Of a stretch of 64,000 nucleotides of DNA, positions 42,369-53,934 are shown piece by piece; positions within the stretch are counted from its first letter, which is position 1, and each line of letters opens with the position of its first letter. The translations under genes and the position numbers were made by a program. The stretch is taken from assembly GCA_019828545.1 (NCBI GenBank), contig JACVRA010000171.1, positions 1-64,000 of the forward strand. The letters are read 5' to 3'. The notes under the pieces were generated by a model. It saw only the letters and a program-made list of their open reading frames with translations, ran no database searches and was not told the origin of the DNA. This DNA is from Paracamarosporium sp. OC-R06-R3. Lineage: Eukaryota > Ascomycota > Dothideomycetes > Pleosporales > Didymosphaeriaceae.

Positions 42369-44333
42369 ATGTTTGCGTTCCATCTTTTGTCACGGCTTTC
42401 ACTGCTTTGGTTGGCTACGACTGGCATTGCAAACTGTAGCTCCATCAACAGAAATGGTAAACCTAATTTTGTCTTCATCATCACTGATGATCAGGACCTG
42501 CACCTAGGCTCGCTCGACTATATGCCTTTGGTGAAGAAGCATCTTGGAAAGCAAGGTACTTTCTACAAACAGCATTATTGCACTATCTCAATTTGCTGTC
42601 CGTCACGTGTGAGCCTTCTCACAGGCAAGGCTGCTCACAATACCAACGTAACCGATGTGAGCCCTCCCTACGGTAAGTTTTTCATCCCCATCGATATAAA
42701 CCAACTGTCTGACCTTGTTAGGCGGTTACACAAAGTTCATCTCGCAAGGATTAAACGACAAATATCTACCAGTATGGCTACAGGAGGCCGGTTACGATAC
42801 CTACTACACCGGCAAACTCATGAACGGTCACTCGACTTCGACTTGGAACAAGCCACTGCCTGCTGGTTGGAACGGGACTGACTGTACGTCCAACGGAACT
42901 TGTGCTAATCATTACTGCGTCACTGACTGTTTCAGTCCTTGTCGACCCTGGGACCTACATCTACTGGAATGCAACTTTCCAAAAAGACCAATCGCCACCC
43001 GCTCCAGCTCCTGGACAATATAACACTGACCTAGTGAAAGAGAAAGGGTTGGATTTTATCGACACGGTTGCCAAAAGCTCAAAGCCCTTCTTCGTCGGCA
43101 TCGCACCGATTGGTCCGCACGCTGAGTTTACTGGCTCTGGTCCTTTCACAAAGCCGGTTGGCGCAACTCGGCATCAAAGCTTATTTTTAGATGCCAAAGC
43201 ACCGAGAACAAATAACTGGAATCCAGACGAGGTACGAGGTCTCAAACTAAATTACAATACTGGTTCCTAATTCTTCTCTAGCCAAGTGGAGTTAGCTGGG
43301 TATCTAAGTTAGAAAAGCTGAACGATACAGTCATCGATTTCCATGATGAGTGGTATGTCGGTCGTGCTCAGTCTTTACAGTCTGTCGATGAACTTGTCGA
43401 CGAGGTGTTCAAACGGTTGGAACACTACAATCTCCTAGATAACACTTACGTTATTTTTACCTCCGACAATGGTTTCCATATCGGCCAACACAGGCTTCAG
43501 CCCGGCAAGACCTGCGCTTTTGAGGAGGATATCAACGTGCCATTCTATGTGCGCGGTCCCGGCGTTCCCAAAGGAGAGACAGTCGATGTGGTCACCACAC
43601 ATACGGACATTGTGCCTACGCTCTTCGAACTTGCTGGTATCGAGCAGCGCAGCGACTTTGACGGTCAGCCGATTCCAGTGACGAGCAAGGCTATTGCCCA
43701 GCAATCGAAGAACAAGAAGCGCGACCATGTCAATGTTGAGTTTTGGGGAACAGGAATCTTGGAGGGGAAATATGGAGGTAAGTGCAAGTTCGCATGATAA
43801 TGCTGGATGTGTGACTGACCTCGCTATCGCAGTGGACGCTCCAAACAATACATACAAAGCAGTACGAATCATAGGCGAACGTTACAACCTCCTGTATACT
43901 GTATGGTGCACAAACGAACATGAGTTGTACGATATGACGGTAAGTTCCTTGCGTTTGGATTGCCCTCGTGTAGCCTAGGCTTACAATTCTATAGAAAGAC
44001 CCCGGGCAACTGAACAACCTCGCGCTACCATCAAAATGGCGAACCCTTGTTCTTAACCAACCTATCTCCAAGCTTCAGGCTCGACTCGACGCCCTACTCC
44101 TAGTCCTCAAGACCTGCAAAGCTTCTGCCTGTACTGACCCCTGGTCGGTCATCCATCCCAAGGGCGATGTTGTGAATTTGGAAGACGCGCTGGCGTCCAA
44201 GTATGATAGGTTCTATTCGCAACAGCCAAAAGTCTCATTTTTGAAGTGCGAATTAGGACAGATTCTTGAGTCGGAGGGTCCGCTGAAGGGAAATTCATAC
44301 CATGGTGGTGAGCTTTGGCCGCATTGGGTCTAG
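42369..44333 (+). CDS. Secreted type I sulfatase (arylsulfatase family)
   Basis: Five introns are removed (42673-42721, 42884-42935, 43232-43281, 43778-43832, 43940-43994), giving 1704 nt, 567 aa. The signal peptide MFAFHLLSRLSLLWLATTGI is followed by PNFVFIITDDQDLHLGS, which carries metal-binding aspartates. The sulfatase signature is CCPSRVSLLTGK with the C-x-P-S-R Cys about 76 expected to become formylglycine. VWLQEAGYDTYYTGKLMNG, the second metal-site motif FTSDNGFHIGQHRLQPGK and TTHTDIVPTLFELAGI complete the fold. The pattern is closest to fungal arylsulfatases related to N-acetylglucosamine-6-sulfatases. The substrate is unknown. All junctions preserve frame. Confidence 0.92.
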
Positions 44334-44791
44334 TGTGATGTGGATATGTCTTTTCGAAGCTTTCAGGTACTCAAAAAGTCGATCTCCATTGAGAAAAATT
44401 AGCAACTCGCATACATTTTTTCGAATTGTCTATTAGATATATGGATCCTTCATCGCTTATCGGCTTCCGGCAACGCAGCCACATCATCTAGCACAGACCA
44501 CACGCCTGGGGGCCGCCTGCAATGTTCGCATACTACTACGCTAGAAGCCCTGTAGATTCGCTAAAGTACAACCTGAATCAGTTTTCCAGGGTAATCTAGC
44601 TAGCTTCGGAGCGAAATGTTCGACTGACGTGAGATTCCAGTAGGCTTTTACCTCATCTAGGTCGCTACACCTTGGCACCCTACATGACGATTATAAATGA
44701 TTCCTTGTACTATGTTTATTATCAATATGTGGGATCTTCACACACACGTCTTTCGCTGACATTAGCATTCGTCTTTGGCAGAATTCCCACC
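44334..44791. promoter_or_regulatory. Intergenic and promoter of the Erg28-like gene
   Basis: No coding signal. A TATAAAT box at 44692-44698 lies 94 bp upstream of the next ATG. Confidence 0.45.
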
Positions 44792-45253
44792 ATGGTAGAC
44801 ACCACAAACATCGAACATGCCTACCTCCGCTACTATGTCCTCTTCGTAAGCATTCCTTCCATAGCTACTGTCTTATTCATGATAATCTAATTCGTTCATC
44901 AGACCGCAATCGTTGGCCTCTTCGGTTACCTCTCCCTCAATTTCTCGCCGTCCAACATCCGTGCAAACTACACTGCATCCCACCGCCCACAATTTACATC
45001 TCTCGCAGCCCGTTCGCTCGGCGCATGGTTCTTCCTCTGTATGATATTGCGGTACGGAGCGTGGCATTTCTGGGGTGAGAAGGGATGGTACGATACGTGT
45101 ATGGTGAGCTTGGCAGTGCCGTTGTGGCATTATACGGTAGAGAAGGTGGGGTTTGGGAGCGTGGAGTGGAAGCAGATCTTTATGGCATTTGGTATCGATG
45201 GAATAGGGCTGTTGTGGATGTGGGCAAAGAGGGATGAGGTGCTGAAGGTATGA
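44792..45253 (+). CDS. Small Erg28-like membrane protein
   Basis: One 57-nt intron (44846-44902) is removed, giving 134 aa. Four hydrophobic segments are seen: TAIVGLFGYLSLNF, then SLAARSLGAWFFLCMILRYG, TCMVSLAVPLWHYTVEKVGF and IFMAFGIDGIGLLWMWA. The A-R-S/T-x-G-x-W motif at the start of the second helix and the Y-D plus H-x4-E spacing of the third resemble Erg28, the ER scaffold of the sterol C4-demethylation complex. The resemblance is in layout and a few residues, so Erg28-like is the limit of the claim. An in-frame upstream ATG at 44672 is possible but would place the TATA box inside the coding region. Confidence 0.6.
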
Positions 45254-45553
45254 GGAGAAAGGAAGGTAGTTGAGTGTCACCTACCCACCGGGAGGAGAAG
45301 TAATTAGATAGCAATGATAGATTGATATTATGCTAATACTAAAACCAAGCATTGTACCCATAAAATCCAAATATAAAGCTCGTACTATACCATAACGACA
45401 GTAAAACCAACTCAAAAAGAAGAAATAACGCCGCCAGCATCGCCTTGAAAACTGTCGTATTGGTCACAATTTCGCTCATCACACCTGGGGTATAGAACTT
45501 TCGCACTTTTCTTCGCCTTGGTACAACAGGTAACTGCTCACCCACGCGCGCAC
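45254..45553. other. Convergent 3' region with a small minus-strand ORF
   Basis: About 300 bp. A 68-codon minus-strand frame (45339-45545) starts 9 bp after the TRK stop and carries one long hydrophobic segment (KAMLAALFLLFELVLLSLWY). It could be an independent small protein or chance sequence in the TRK 3' UTR. Confidence 0.35.
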
Positions 45554-47848
45554 TTAAACAACCCTCCCTCTCGATATCGTCCGCTCCATCCTAATCTCTC
45601 CATCTTCTTCCTCGGCCTCGTCGACGCCCTCACCAGGCAACAGTACAGCCTTGTCGATCGCGACGGGCAGGCCCCTATGCCTGCCTCTGATCATGACAGC
45701 GCATAGCACAAGCTTGCTCAAAGCATGCAAGCTGCCTGCAAAGGAGTAATCCTTGTCGGGAACACCGACCGAGATGCCGACACACCCATATCCTGACACC
45801 GTCTCGAAAACCACATTAAAGACGCTGTACTGTGCGGGATGAGCCTTGAAATTCCCCCCCTCGATAATCATGATGACGAAGACGGCTAGGACGACAGACC
45901 ACAGGTCGTGTGCGAGCTGAGCGCGGAGTTGCTGGCGAACGAAGTAAGATTTGCTGTGCTCGAAGGCCTCAACGGTGAATTTGCTGCGGAGCTTGCCAAA
46001 GATGCCACCTGGATTGGAGGCTTGCGTTGCAGCGTAGCCGGGATCATCGGTATATATGCCTAGGCTTCGTTCTTCGTAGACGTTGCTGTTGCGCATCGTT
46101 ATGACGACAGGGTATACGGAGATGTACATCATTATCACGTAGAGGACTTGGAGGGCGATGGGGAGGAGAGCGATGGTGACGACGTAGAAACCACCACTTC
46201 GGACGGCAAGCGCCTGGAACAATCCGTCGAGAACTTCGAAGCCTGTAGACAAGTCGCCCGTAATGTCTGTGTTGCCGATGTTGAGGATCTCAAAAGCAGC
46301 CCAGTCTATGCCGTTGAGGCAGACCAAGCAGAACAGTAGCCACCAGGTGTGTCTCGATGGAAACATGTTCGTGTAACATCGACGCGGATGGTCGAGTAAG
46401 AATTGCAGCGTCTTTCGGAAGTCTTCCCAACGCTCGTTCTTTGGAGCCAACTTTAGTAATGTCCAGACGATCAGACGCAGAAAGATTGGATACGCCGTGT
46501 TTCCGGCGAGGATGAGCATCCCCATGGTAATCAACATGTAAGCTGAGGTCTGGAAGGCAACCATGTTTGCGTCGAGTAACGACATGCCGGAGTTGTTAAA
46601 CGCGGACACGGCATTGAAAGCACCTACCCACCAGGGATTAAGGCCATTCGATCGAGTGACAGTAGGCTTGTTTATAGCAATATATGCTCCTAGACCGATG
46701 CAACCGAAAAGTTGAAAAAGAATGTAATAGGCCGGGACAAGCCATGAAAGCAGTTGAATGGCGCGATACTCATAACCACCGAGTTGTTCGCGTTCTTCCT
46801 CGGTCAAGTGGTGGAAGTGCGAGTTTCGAGACAGCATGCCAGACGATGTGAATGGTAAGTTATTAGGGGACGATACTGTAACTTCAGACTGGAGATCGGC
46901 TGGGGGTGTTGACATGCTTGAATGCGGACGGCGTTTAATCGTAGCGTGCGAGTGTGCGCCGACGCCCATAAATGGGTGGTGAAGATGTCGATGGGTCGAA
47001 GGCGATCCTTGTTCATGATAATACGTCTTGGGCTCAAAGGTGATATGGGTCGGTAGTTCATTAGGGCTCGACGTAGGATCGATATCGATCTCCTCGCCAG
47101 CTTCACTACGATAAGTTATCGTCGTCGAGTGGAGCTGATCCTGCGCAGAGAGAGAAGTGCCATTAGCTACAACGGGCTCGCTGTCCTTGTCCGCATCAGT
47201 TTGCCACTTTCCAAGAGTCGTACTCTCATGCGCGACGCCGTCCGTCTGGGGGTCACCGTTTGAATTCTCAATTACAAGCTTTGGACCGTCACTCTCAGGA
47301 ACATGGGAACTGTGCTGGCCATCTCTTACGCCTGGTCTGGACATGCTCCTTGAGATACGGTGTGCGAAGGACCTTGACCGCGAACGATGACGGCTGGCAC
47401 GTACCGCTCTCTGCTCTGCAACATACGCAAATCGATGCTCAAACGCTCTCATACGAACGTGAACGACGAAAGCCGAGACGAAAATGGCAGATCCAATCAT
47501 GATAAGGAAAAATAGCATGAACTGCTGGAAAGTATTCAGGCTGGATAAATTGACGGTATTAAGCCCGGCCAAAGTCATGGCGCTCACAGTCAGAAAAAGG
47601 GAATCCGTGTAGCTCACGCTCCTGGCCGGCGTCGAAGCGCCATAAAAGATAGCGCTGGACACCAGACATGTTCCAACGAAGTACGCATAGTGAAGCGTTA
47701 TGAAATTCAGCGAAGGAAATCTGCCATGTACAGCGCGGGCGATCCGACGGAGGGGGCCGGCGCCTGGGACGCGTGAAAAGAGCATTGCGAAGGAATCAAC
47801 AAAAAGACGAGGCGGCAACGGAGGTTTTTCAAGTCCCGGACAGCACAC
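45554..47848 (-). CDS. TRK-family potassium transporter
   Basis: Single exon, 764 aa; an ATG at 47785 (MLFSRVPGAGPL) is an alternative start that begins nearer the first helix. The four membrane-pore-membrane repeats are visible: SLFLTVSAMTLAGLNTVNL, NAVSAFNNSGMSLL, FQALAVRSGGFYVVT and FETVSGYGCVGISVG. Each carries the filter glycine found in fungal TRK/HKT transporters. Between repeats 1 and 2 lies the long hydrophilic cytosolic loop usual in fungal TRKs, here about 250 residues and rich in Ser, His and Arg. The C-terminus is basic and acidic (DEAEEEDGEIRMERTISRG). Function: high-affinity K+ uptake at the plasma membrane. It diverges from the spartin-domain gene. Confidence 0.94.
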   Translation of the reverse strand: MCCPGLEKPPLPPRLFVDSFAMLFSRVPGAGPLRRIARAVHGRFPSLNFITLHYAYFVGTCLVSSAIFYGASTPARSVSYTDSLFLTVSAMTLAGLNTVNLSSLNTFQQFMLFFLIMIGSAIFVSAFVVHVRMRAFEHRFAYVAEQRAVRASRHRSRSRSFAHRISRSMSRPGVRDGQHSSHVPESDGPKLVIENSNGDPQTDGVAHESTTLGKWQTDADKDSEPVVANGTSLSAQDQLHSTTITYRSEAGEEIDIDPTSSPNELPTHITFEPKTYYHEQGSPSTHRHLHHPFMGVGAHSHATIKRRPHSSMSTPPADLQSEVTVSSPNNLPFTSSGMLSRNSHFHHLTEEEREQLGGYEYRAIQLLSWLVPAYYILFQLFGCIGLGAYIAINKPTVTRSNGLNPWWVGAFNAVSAFNNSGMSLLDANMVAFQTSAYMLITMGMLILAGNTAYPIFLRLIVWTLLKLAPKNERWEDFRKTLQFLLDHPRRCYTNMFPSRHTWWLLFCLVCLNGIDWAAFEILNIGNTDITGDLSTGFEVLDGLFQALAVRSGGFYVVTIALLPIALQVLYVIMMYISVYPVVITMRNSNVYEERSLGIYTDDPGYAATQASNPGGIFGKLRSKFTVEAFEHSKSYFVRQQLRAQLAHDLWSVVLAVFVIMIIEGGNFKAHPAQYSVFNVVFETVSGYGCVGISVGVPDKDYSFAGSLHALSKLVLCAVMIRGRHRGLPVAIDKAVLLPGEGVDEAEEEDGEIRMERTISRGRVV

Positions 47849-48451
47849 TCAAGGGTCGCAACCCATGGTTTACTCTCTGGTGTGACTTTTGCAGGAAGCA
47901 AATCAGAACGTGAGAATTTTTCTGCGCTGCAGGCTCACCGCTAGGATTAGCCGGGTTCATTACGACGTTGCAAGGACCGCAACCCTATCAGGGAGGGCTG
48001 AAGCAAGAACACGGACAGGAGGGTGAAGACGAGCAGCTAGCATGCCCGTTCGCACAAGGACAACGCGGCATAGGGTACATCAACCCATTGCGAGCCAGAA
48101 TCGTACCGTCAAAGGACGCTAACGGAGAAGGCGAGGGTGCATGTGGCGGTATGCGCCACACTTTTGCTGCGCCACACACTTCATTGGTCGGCCTCCCTGC
48201 CCTGACGTACCTGACGTAATGGGTTTAAGCGCGACGCATTCCCAGTTGCATGTTGAACACACCAGTCGGCGCCAGGAGAATGCAAACGCGCCCAGAAAAT
48301 ATACACTGCCCCCTTTCTCGTCACTTCGAACATCCTAGACGTGCTATTTAATCACTCGCGACTACCCCTCTCTTCCTCTTTTGCATCCCACTACTCGCAT
48401 CTGTGCCCCATCTGCATACCCCGCCAGCTGTAATTCCTACAGGATCCCACA
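47849..48451. promoter_or_regulatory. Divergent promoter of TRK and spartin-domain genes
   Basis: About 600 bp with no supported coding sequence. The right part is pyrimidine-rich just before the spartin-domain ATG, as is common in fungal leaders. Confidence 0.45.
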
Positions 48452-50046
48452 ATGAGCCACGGCGATCCACGACTCCTCTACTCGATTGGGGGCATCAGGG
48501 CCTACCATCTTCAGCAGGGCGAGGAGCAGCCCCTCACGCCTTCGGGCGCGCAGACGCTGTCGCTGTTGATGGTCCCTACCAACTCCCCCTTCGCAGACCT
48601 CAGCAACGTCCACGGCCAGAACGAAGCACCCGAGGAGGACTTCTATCTCCACCTAAACCTCCCCCCCGAACTCGATCTTCCGCTCCCTGCGACCACGCAG
48701 ATCTACCACCAACCCCCGCGCAGCTACCTCATCCCGCGATGGGACCTTGGCCCCGACAGTGGTGCCTTCACGCGCATCGAGTTCCCATCAATAGGAACCG
48801 GCCCCAACACGGTCACCCAGGAGGACATTGATACATTCGAGACGATCCTCGCACAATGCACCGCGTTCCTTGAGCGGGCGCAGGCGCCGCAGCCTTCTGC
48901 CAAGGGTGCCGCCAAGCCATATAACCCCGCCGACTACGCGCCCGGTGAGGGATACGTTGGGTCAGGCAAGCACGGCGAGATTGTGCTTGTTGACGAAGAG
49001 AACGGCAGCGTCGTGGGCGAGCTGGCCGAAGGCGCCGAGATCATTGAAGACCCCAAGTTGAAGGCAGGTTCCAAGAGTGAGTTTTACATTGCAAATACGA
49101 TACTATTATACTGACACGTATAGCAGATCCTGTAGAGATTGTCATCTCTCCTGATGGCAGGAAGATCAAGGTCCAGCCCATGTCCGAGGACTACCTGGGC
49201 ATGGCCCGTCTCCCTGCCTACAAGAACTCTACCCTCGTACAGAACTCGGCCGCTGCCTCTCGCCTCATCGTTACGGGATCGACCTACATCAGCAATGCCT
49301 TGATCTCCGGAGCCGAGACTTTCATGAACAAGACGAGGCCAAATGAGAAACCCATGGTTTTCAAAGCCACGACACACGACCGCGTTCGCAAGATCAACAC
49401 ATTTACAACTAGTGTCGCAGGTCTCTCCTCGAAGACAGTCGGCTCCATCACAAAGCATGCGCAGAACTTCACTGCTGGAGCACTGGGCAAGGGCCCGAGG
49501 TCGGCCAAGGGGTTCTTGCCGGACGGCACGCCAAACCCGGACTACAAGCCCGGACTGCTTAACAAGTCCATGATTGCATTCTCCACTGTTGCGGACGGGA
49601 TCGCACATGGGGGCAAGACGCTCCTAACACATAGCGGCGCTGCAGCCAGTGCAGCCATTGGACACAAGTACGGTGCAGAGGCTGGTGGACTCGCAGGGGA
49701 CCTGGCTGGTGGCGTGAAGAACGTTGGTCTCGTATACATCGACGTGACTGGTGTCTCCCGCAGGGCCATTATCACCTCGGTAGCTAAGGGCATGGTGGTC
49801 GGCAAGGTGCGGGACAAGAAGGGCGTCGAGCAGACGGTGATGGTTGGCGGCGGCGATGGCGGTGTTATCAACCCTGCGGATCTGCAGCAGGGCGTCAGTA
49901 ACACTGGCATACCCCCTGGGCAGAGCAGCGCTGGTCCTGCTTCTGTGGTGGGATACGGTAATGCTGCACCACCAAGCTACAATGCGACCGGGATAGGAGA
50001 ATCCCTTGAAGGACAGCCTGCCTACTATCCCCGCGAGAAGCGATGA
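48452..50046 (+). CDS. Spartin / senescence-domain protein
   Basis: One 50-nt intron (49077-49126) is removed, giving 514 aa. The N-terminal half (RLLYSIGGIRAYHLQQGEEQ, PRSYLIPRWDLGPDSGAFTR) is a conserved domain of fungal relatives. The C-terminal half has the senescence/spartin domain: RLIVTGSTYISNALISGAET, FTTSVAGLSSKTVGSITKH, then Gly/Ala-rich amphipathic helices (GAEAGGLAGDLAGGVKNVG, VYIDVTGVSRRAIITSVAKG). Spartin-type proteins bind lipid droplets and membranes; this role is inferred from the family. A Gly/Pro-rich tail ends the protein. The short intron phase fits (AAG-A/AT). Confidence 0.88.
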
Positions 50047-52089
50047 GCAATGATACAACATGAGGTACGAAAGTAATGACCTAGTTTTGTTATGGTAGCA
50101 TGATCTGGTGCGTTGGGATATGAGATGGTTTAGTAAAGGGTGGTAGATAGCTTTCCCTAGGACGCCCGCTTTGGCCGTAGTACAGATATCCCTTTGGCGA
50201 CACAAAATGAACATGGAGTTGACGTCTATTACGAACCTCTCTTACCTTCCAATTCATGCAACGTCATGTGAATGTCTGCGCACTTCTACAGCGACGGAAG
50301 CAGATGACGGCATACAACGCACAGTCCATATCTCATGCACTCCCCACACTTCCCAAGCATAGCAAGGCAAATCCACACCACGCATGCACAACATCAATGC
50401 CGTGCATGCAAACGCCCCAAACGGCCCCATCTCATCTTATCTTAATAGCCCCAGCTATCACCCAGCTACCTTCACCCGCGCAAATACCCGCCGGACCCTC
50501 GCTTTCGCATCCGCATCCACAATCCTAGCGCACGCTCCACGGCCCCATACCAGCAAGCCAGACCGAGTACCCGGTACGCATGCATTGCACACGGACACTT
50601 GGGCAGCATGCGTGCATGCATCGGAGCATAAAACCCTCGGGCATGGTAGAACTAATTGCTGATCTGGTCGGGTCGGGTGTCAGGTAGCCCAGCTTGGTAC
50701 CCCGAGATGAACTGGGCTGTCGGGTCCGTAGCTCGTGCTGCAAGCTTACTCGTAAAACCTCCGACGGATGATGCCTGTCTGCGAGGGCGTCGTTCGTCTC
50801 CGGTGCGTTGGGCGTGTGGCTGCGGGTGCGGGTATGTCGTGTCGTCGTGTCGAGTCATCGGTGAGAGAGCAGTAGTCATGGGCTGCATTGGGCTATGCTG
50901 GCTTGCGGAATGGGTTCCGCGGGGTCGGAACCTACTCTAGGATATGGGAGCCTCTTGTGCGACCTGAATCGTGGATGGACAGGCACCTCGAGGGCTGGGG
51001 ATCGCCCACGTGTCATGGCCATGTTGGAATCGAAGTCGTGCGTGCGGACTTCGCTTGCTTGAGACGTCGATGGGCGGAGAAGCGTGGCCGATGAACATGG
51101 GGCTGTAAATCGGAGAGCAGGTGCCACGTGCACGAGACTCCATGCGCCGCCCAATGGTGCCCCACGGGGACGACGAGCATGGCCAACTGCGGCGGCGCAC
51201 GTGGAGAGGGCAGATGGGAAAGCGGAGCACGATGCGTTTGGGCTGAAAGGTTTGAGGGTCGCGTGCGGGTCTGGGACTGGTGGACGAGTAGTGAGGGGTG
51301 CATGTTTGTTTGCTCAAAAGGTGAGTGTGCTCGGGTAGACGGGTAGAGGGTGTGTATCGACTTGAGTATACATACTTGCAGTCTTCCTCCGGTGCCAACC
51401 CAAGGTTTTCTCTCTCGAAATCGAATAGTCGTGCAAATTGCTGTCGAACATCAATAACGTAAACACCTACAATTCCAACCCGCTCAATCTCTTCGTCGAT
51501 CGTCCACGAAGCCATCCGTATAGACAACCTCTTACACCTCACCCAGTCCATCAACCAACGAACCAAACAAACCATGTTCTTCCTCGAAGCATGCTCCATC
51601 CTCCTCATCACAACGCTGAAGCTCGCCGCGCTGGGCCTGGCATTCAAGTGGATGGCTCGGTACTGAATACGAAGGAGCAAGCAACAAGCAAGTCAGGCGC
51701 CCCCCGCTCAGCGGACCCTTCTCCGCCCAGCATCCCAAACGAACCTCGCGATCCACCAACGACACATTCCAACATTCCACCAGACACCCTGGAGTACTTA
51801 CGACACCCACCTAGGAAACAGCAAAGCATAGCGTACAGTAGCGAAACGACGTTGATGACGCCATCCGCGGCCCATAAAAGGCAATAATACCGCATAGGGC
51901 GCACAGCACCCCGCACCCTACACTGTACAGCTACACACCAATAGCGAGAGCAGCGATCGAACCACCCATCCACCACAACGCAGAAACAAGATAAAAGCCC
52001 CCCTGGGGACCGTTCCGTCCCACGCTCTCTTCACCATCCATCTCACAATTCCTTACTCCTCCTTTCCCTCTCTAACTAACTAACCAAAA
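50047..52089. other. 2 kb gene-poor region
   Basis: Long overlapping frames on both strands (for example 50937-51680 minus) have skewed composition and no domains. CA-rich and pyrimidine-rich tracts precede both the micro-ORF at 51574 and the dioxygenase ATG. Part of this may be a long 5' leader. Confidence 0.5.
51574..51666 (+). CDS. Candidate 30-aa membrane micropeptide ORF
   Basis: The ATG has a good fungal context (CAAACAAACCATG) after an unstructured CA-rich stretch. The 30-codon product MFFLEACSILLITTLKLAAL followed by GLAFKWMARY is one hydrophobic helix with a positively charged end. No homologue is recognised. It could be a real small membrane protein, an upstream ORF of a longer leader, or chance. 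Confidence 0.3.
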   Translation: MFFLEACSILLITTLKLAALGLAFKWMARY

Positions 52090-53934
52090 ATGTCCACCCT
52101 AAGTCCTAGTCCTAGTCCCGCCCCCCAAACATTCACAACCCTCCCCATCCTCCCCCTCTCCTCGGCCCTCGACCCCAGCACAAAACCAGAGTTTCTATCT
52201 GCGCTGCGCTCCGCCCTGCTAAACGTCGGGTTTCTGTATCTCAGCGAGACGGGCATACCGCAGACGCTGGTCGACGACGTGATAGCGGAATGCAGGGACT
52301 TCTTCGAGAAGCTGCCGCGGGAGGAGAAGGAGAGGATTGAGATGAAGAATGAGAGGAGTTTCTTGGGGTGGAGCCGGGTGAGTTTTGTTTCTATTTTTCT
52401 TTTGGGGGGTTTGATGGGCACGTGAGGGGTGAAGGGTGGGTTGTGTCGGATTGGATTGGAGTAAGAGAAAGAGATCTTGTTGTTTACGCTACGGAGGTGT
52501 ATCTGCAAGAGATGGATGGTATCGATGCGGTGCGATGCGATGCTATATGCGAAGCAAAAGAGAAGCTCCGGAACGCAGGTATTAATGCTGTGGCCGTTAC
52601 GGACAGACAGTGAACGAAAGGCATGCGATACGGTACAGTACAGAGCAAGGAAGTAAACAAAGAAACGCATAACGCATAAAAACATGAAGACATGTGGCCA
52701 CCCAAATGGAAAGAGAAAAAGACAAAATCCCGCCATGCGCTATGTATGCCAAACGCCCCCAACAAACAGACAGACAGACAGGAACCAACGACAACGAGAG
52801 ATTGGGTATCTTCGGACCGTGTACTCATGAACGCTGCGACTCAAACTCAAACGAGATTACCCCTGCCATTACCGCCGCTCCCTCCTTCCTTTTGGTATTA
52901 GTGTAGTGTAGTGTAGTGTGGTGTTGTATAGTGTAGTGAGTGTAGTGTAGTGTAGTGTAGTGTAGATAGATGAGCTTCCGAAATTGTGTGTGCGTGTGCT
53001 GATTGCTTCCAAGCTCGACAACGAGACGACGGCACTCAACATCGATCACCGCGAGCAACTCGACCTGTCGACTCCGCAGCCGCTGCCCGGCCCCGACGCC
53101 CCGCTTTACCACAACCTGCTGGCTCCAAACCAGTGGCCGTCACCCGCGCATCTTCCCGCCTTCCGACCCGTTTATGAGGAATACATGCGCCGCATGTCCA
53201 AAATCTCCATGCTCTTCACCAGCCTGATCGCGGAGGCCATCGGCCTCCCTCCTGACGCTTTCGACAAGTTCTTCGACGAGGATCAGCAGCACAAGCTGAA
53301 GATTGTCAAGTACCCTGAAGTCGATGTGCCTGATCTGCCTGCGGGTGCCAGCGAGATAGACAGAAAGAAATGGGAGATCAAGAGGCAGGGCGTAGGCCCG
53401 CACAAAGACAGCATGCTGACATCGTATCTGCTGCAAGCAAGCGACCAGCCAGGCCTACAGGCACAGAACGCCCGTGGCGAGTGGGTGGACTGCAAGCCCA
53501 TCCCTGGTACTCTTGTCGTGGCCATTGGACAGGGGATGGAGGCATTGACGGATGGTGTCTGTGCGTCTACGACACACCGTGTGCTCAGTCCGAGGAAGGG
53601 TGAAGGAGCCAGATATTCGGTCCCGTTCTTCCAGGGCGTGAGCTACGATGCACAGTTTGAAGCCATGGATGTACCCGCAGACGTGTTGAAGCTAAGGGAC
53701 GAGGCTCGCAAAGCGCGCAAAGACGATGTCGAATTCACCTTTGTCAAAGGCCGCTGGGGACATTTGGGCGAAGCGACCCTGATGAACCGGGTCAAGTCGC
53801 ATCCTGATGTTGGAGAGCGATGGGTAAGTATCGATCCATGCTGGTCATTCCAGGTTGAGCAGTTGTGCTGACTTTCGTTGCAGTATCCCCAGTTACTGGC
53901 GCAGATTCGGGTCCAACAAGCGGCAGCAGCATGA
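52090..53934 (+). CDS. 2-oxoglutarate/Fe(II)-dependent dioxygenase (isopenicillin N synthase-like)
   Basis: Two introns are removed (52378-53013, 53824-53883), giving 1149 nt, 382 aa. The N-terminal DIOX_N-type region contains LRSALLNVGFLYLSETGIP and FFEKLPREEKERIEMKNERS. The junction gives FLGWSRLDNETTALNIDHRE. The catalytic jelly roll carries the iron triad: His 226 and Asp 228 in VGPHKDSMLTSYLLQ, distal His 284 in STTHRVLSP, and the 2OG-binding Arg-x-Ser in ARYSVPFFQG. The first intron is 636 nt, far longer than any other here, and holds a GTGTA minisatellite. Both flanking exons are phase 0 and join into a continuous family sequence. The substrate is unknown; relatives act in secondary metabolism or general oxidations. 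Confidence 0.9.
52901..52965. repeat. GTGTA-type minisatellite inside the long intron
   Basis: About a dozen GTGTA/GTGTT units lie within the last 120 nt of the 636-nt intron, upstream of the presumed branch site TGCTGAT. Confidence 0.85.

Noticed and set aside
50937..51680. 247-codon minus-strand frame
   Set aside because: Arg/Ser/Pro-rich with no domain, overlapped by equally long frames on the other strand.
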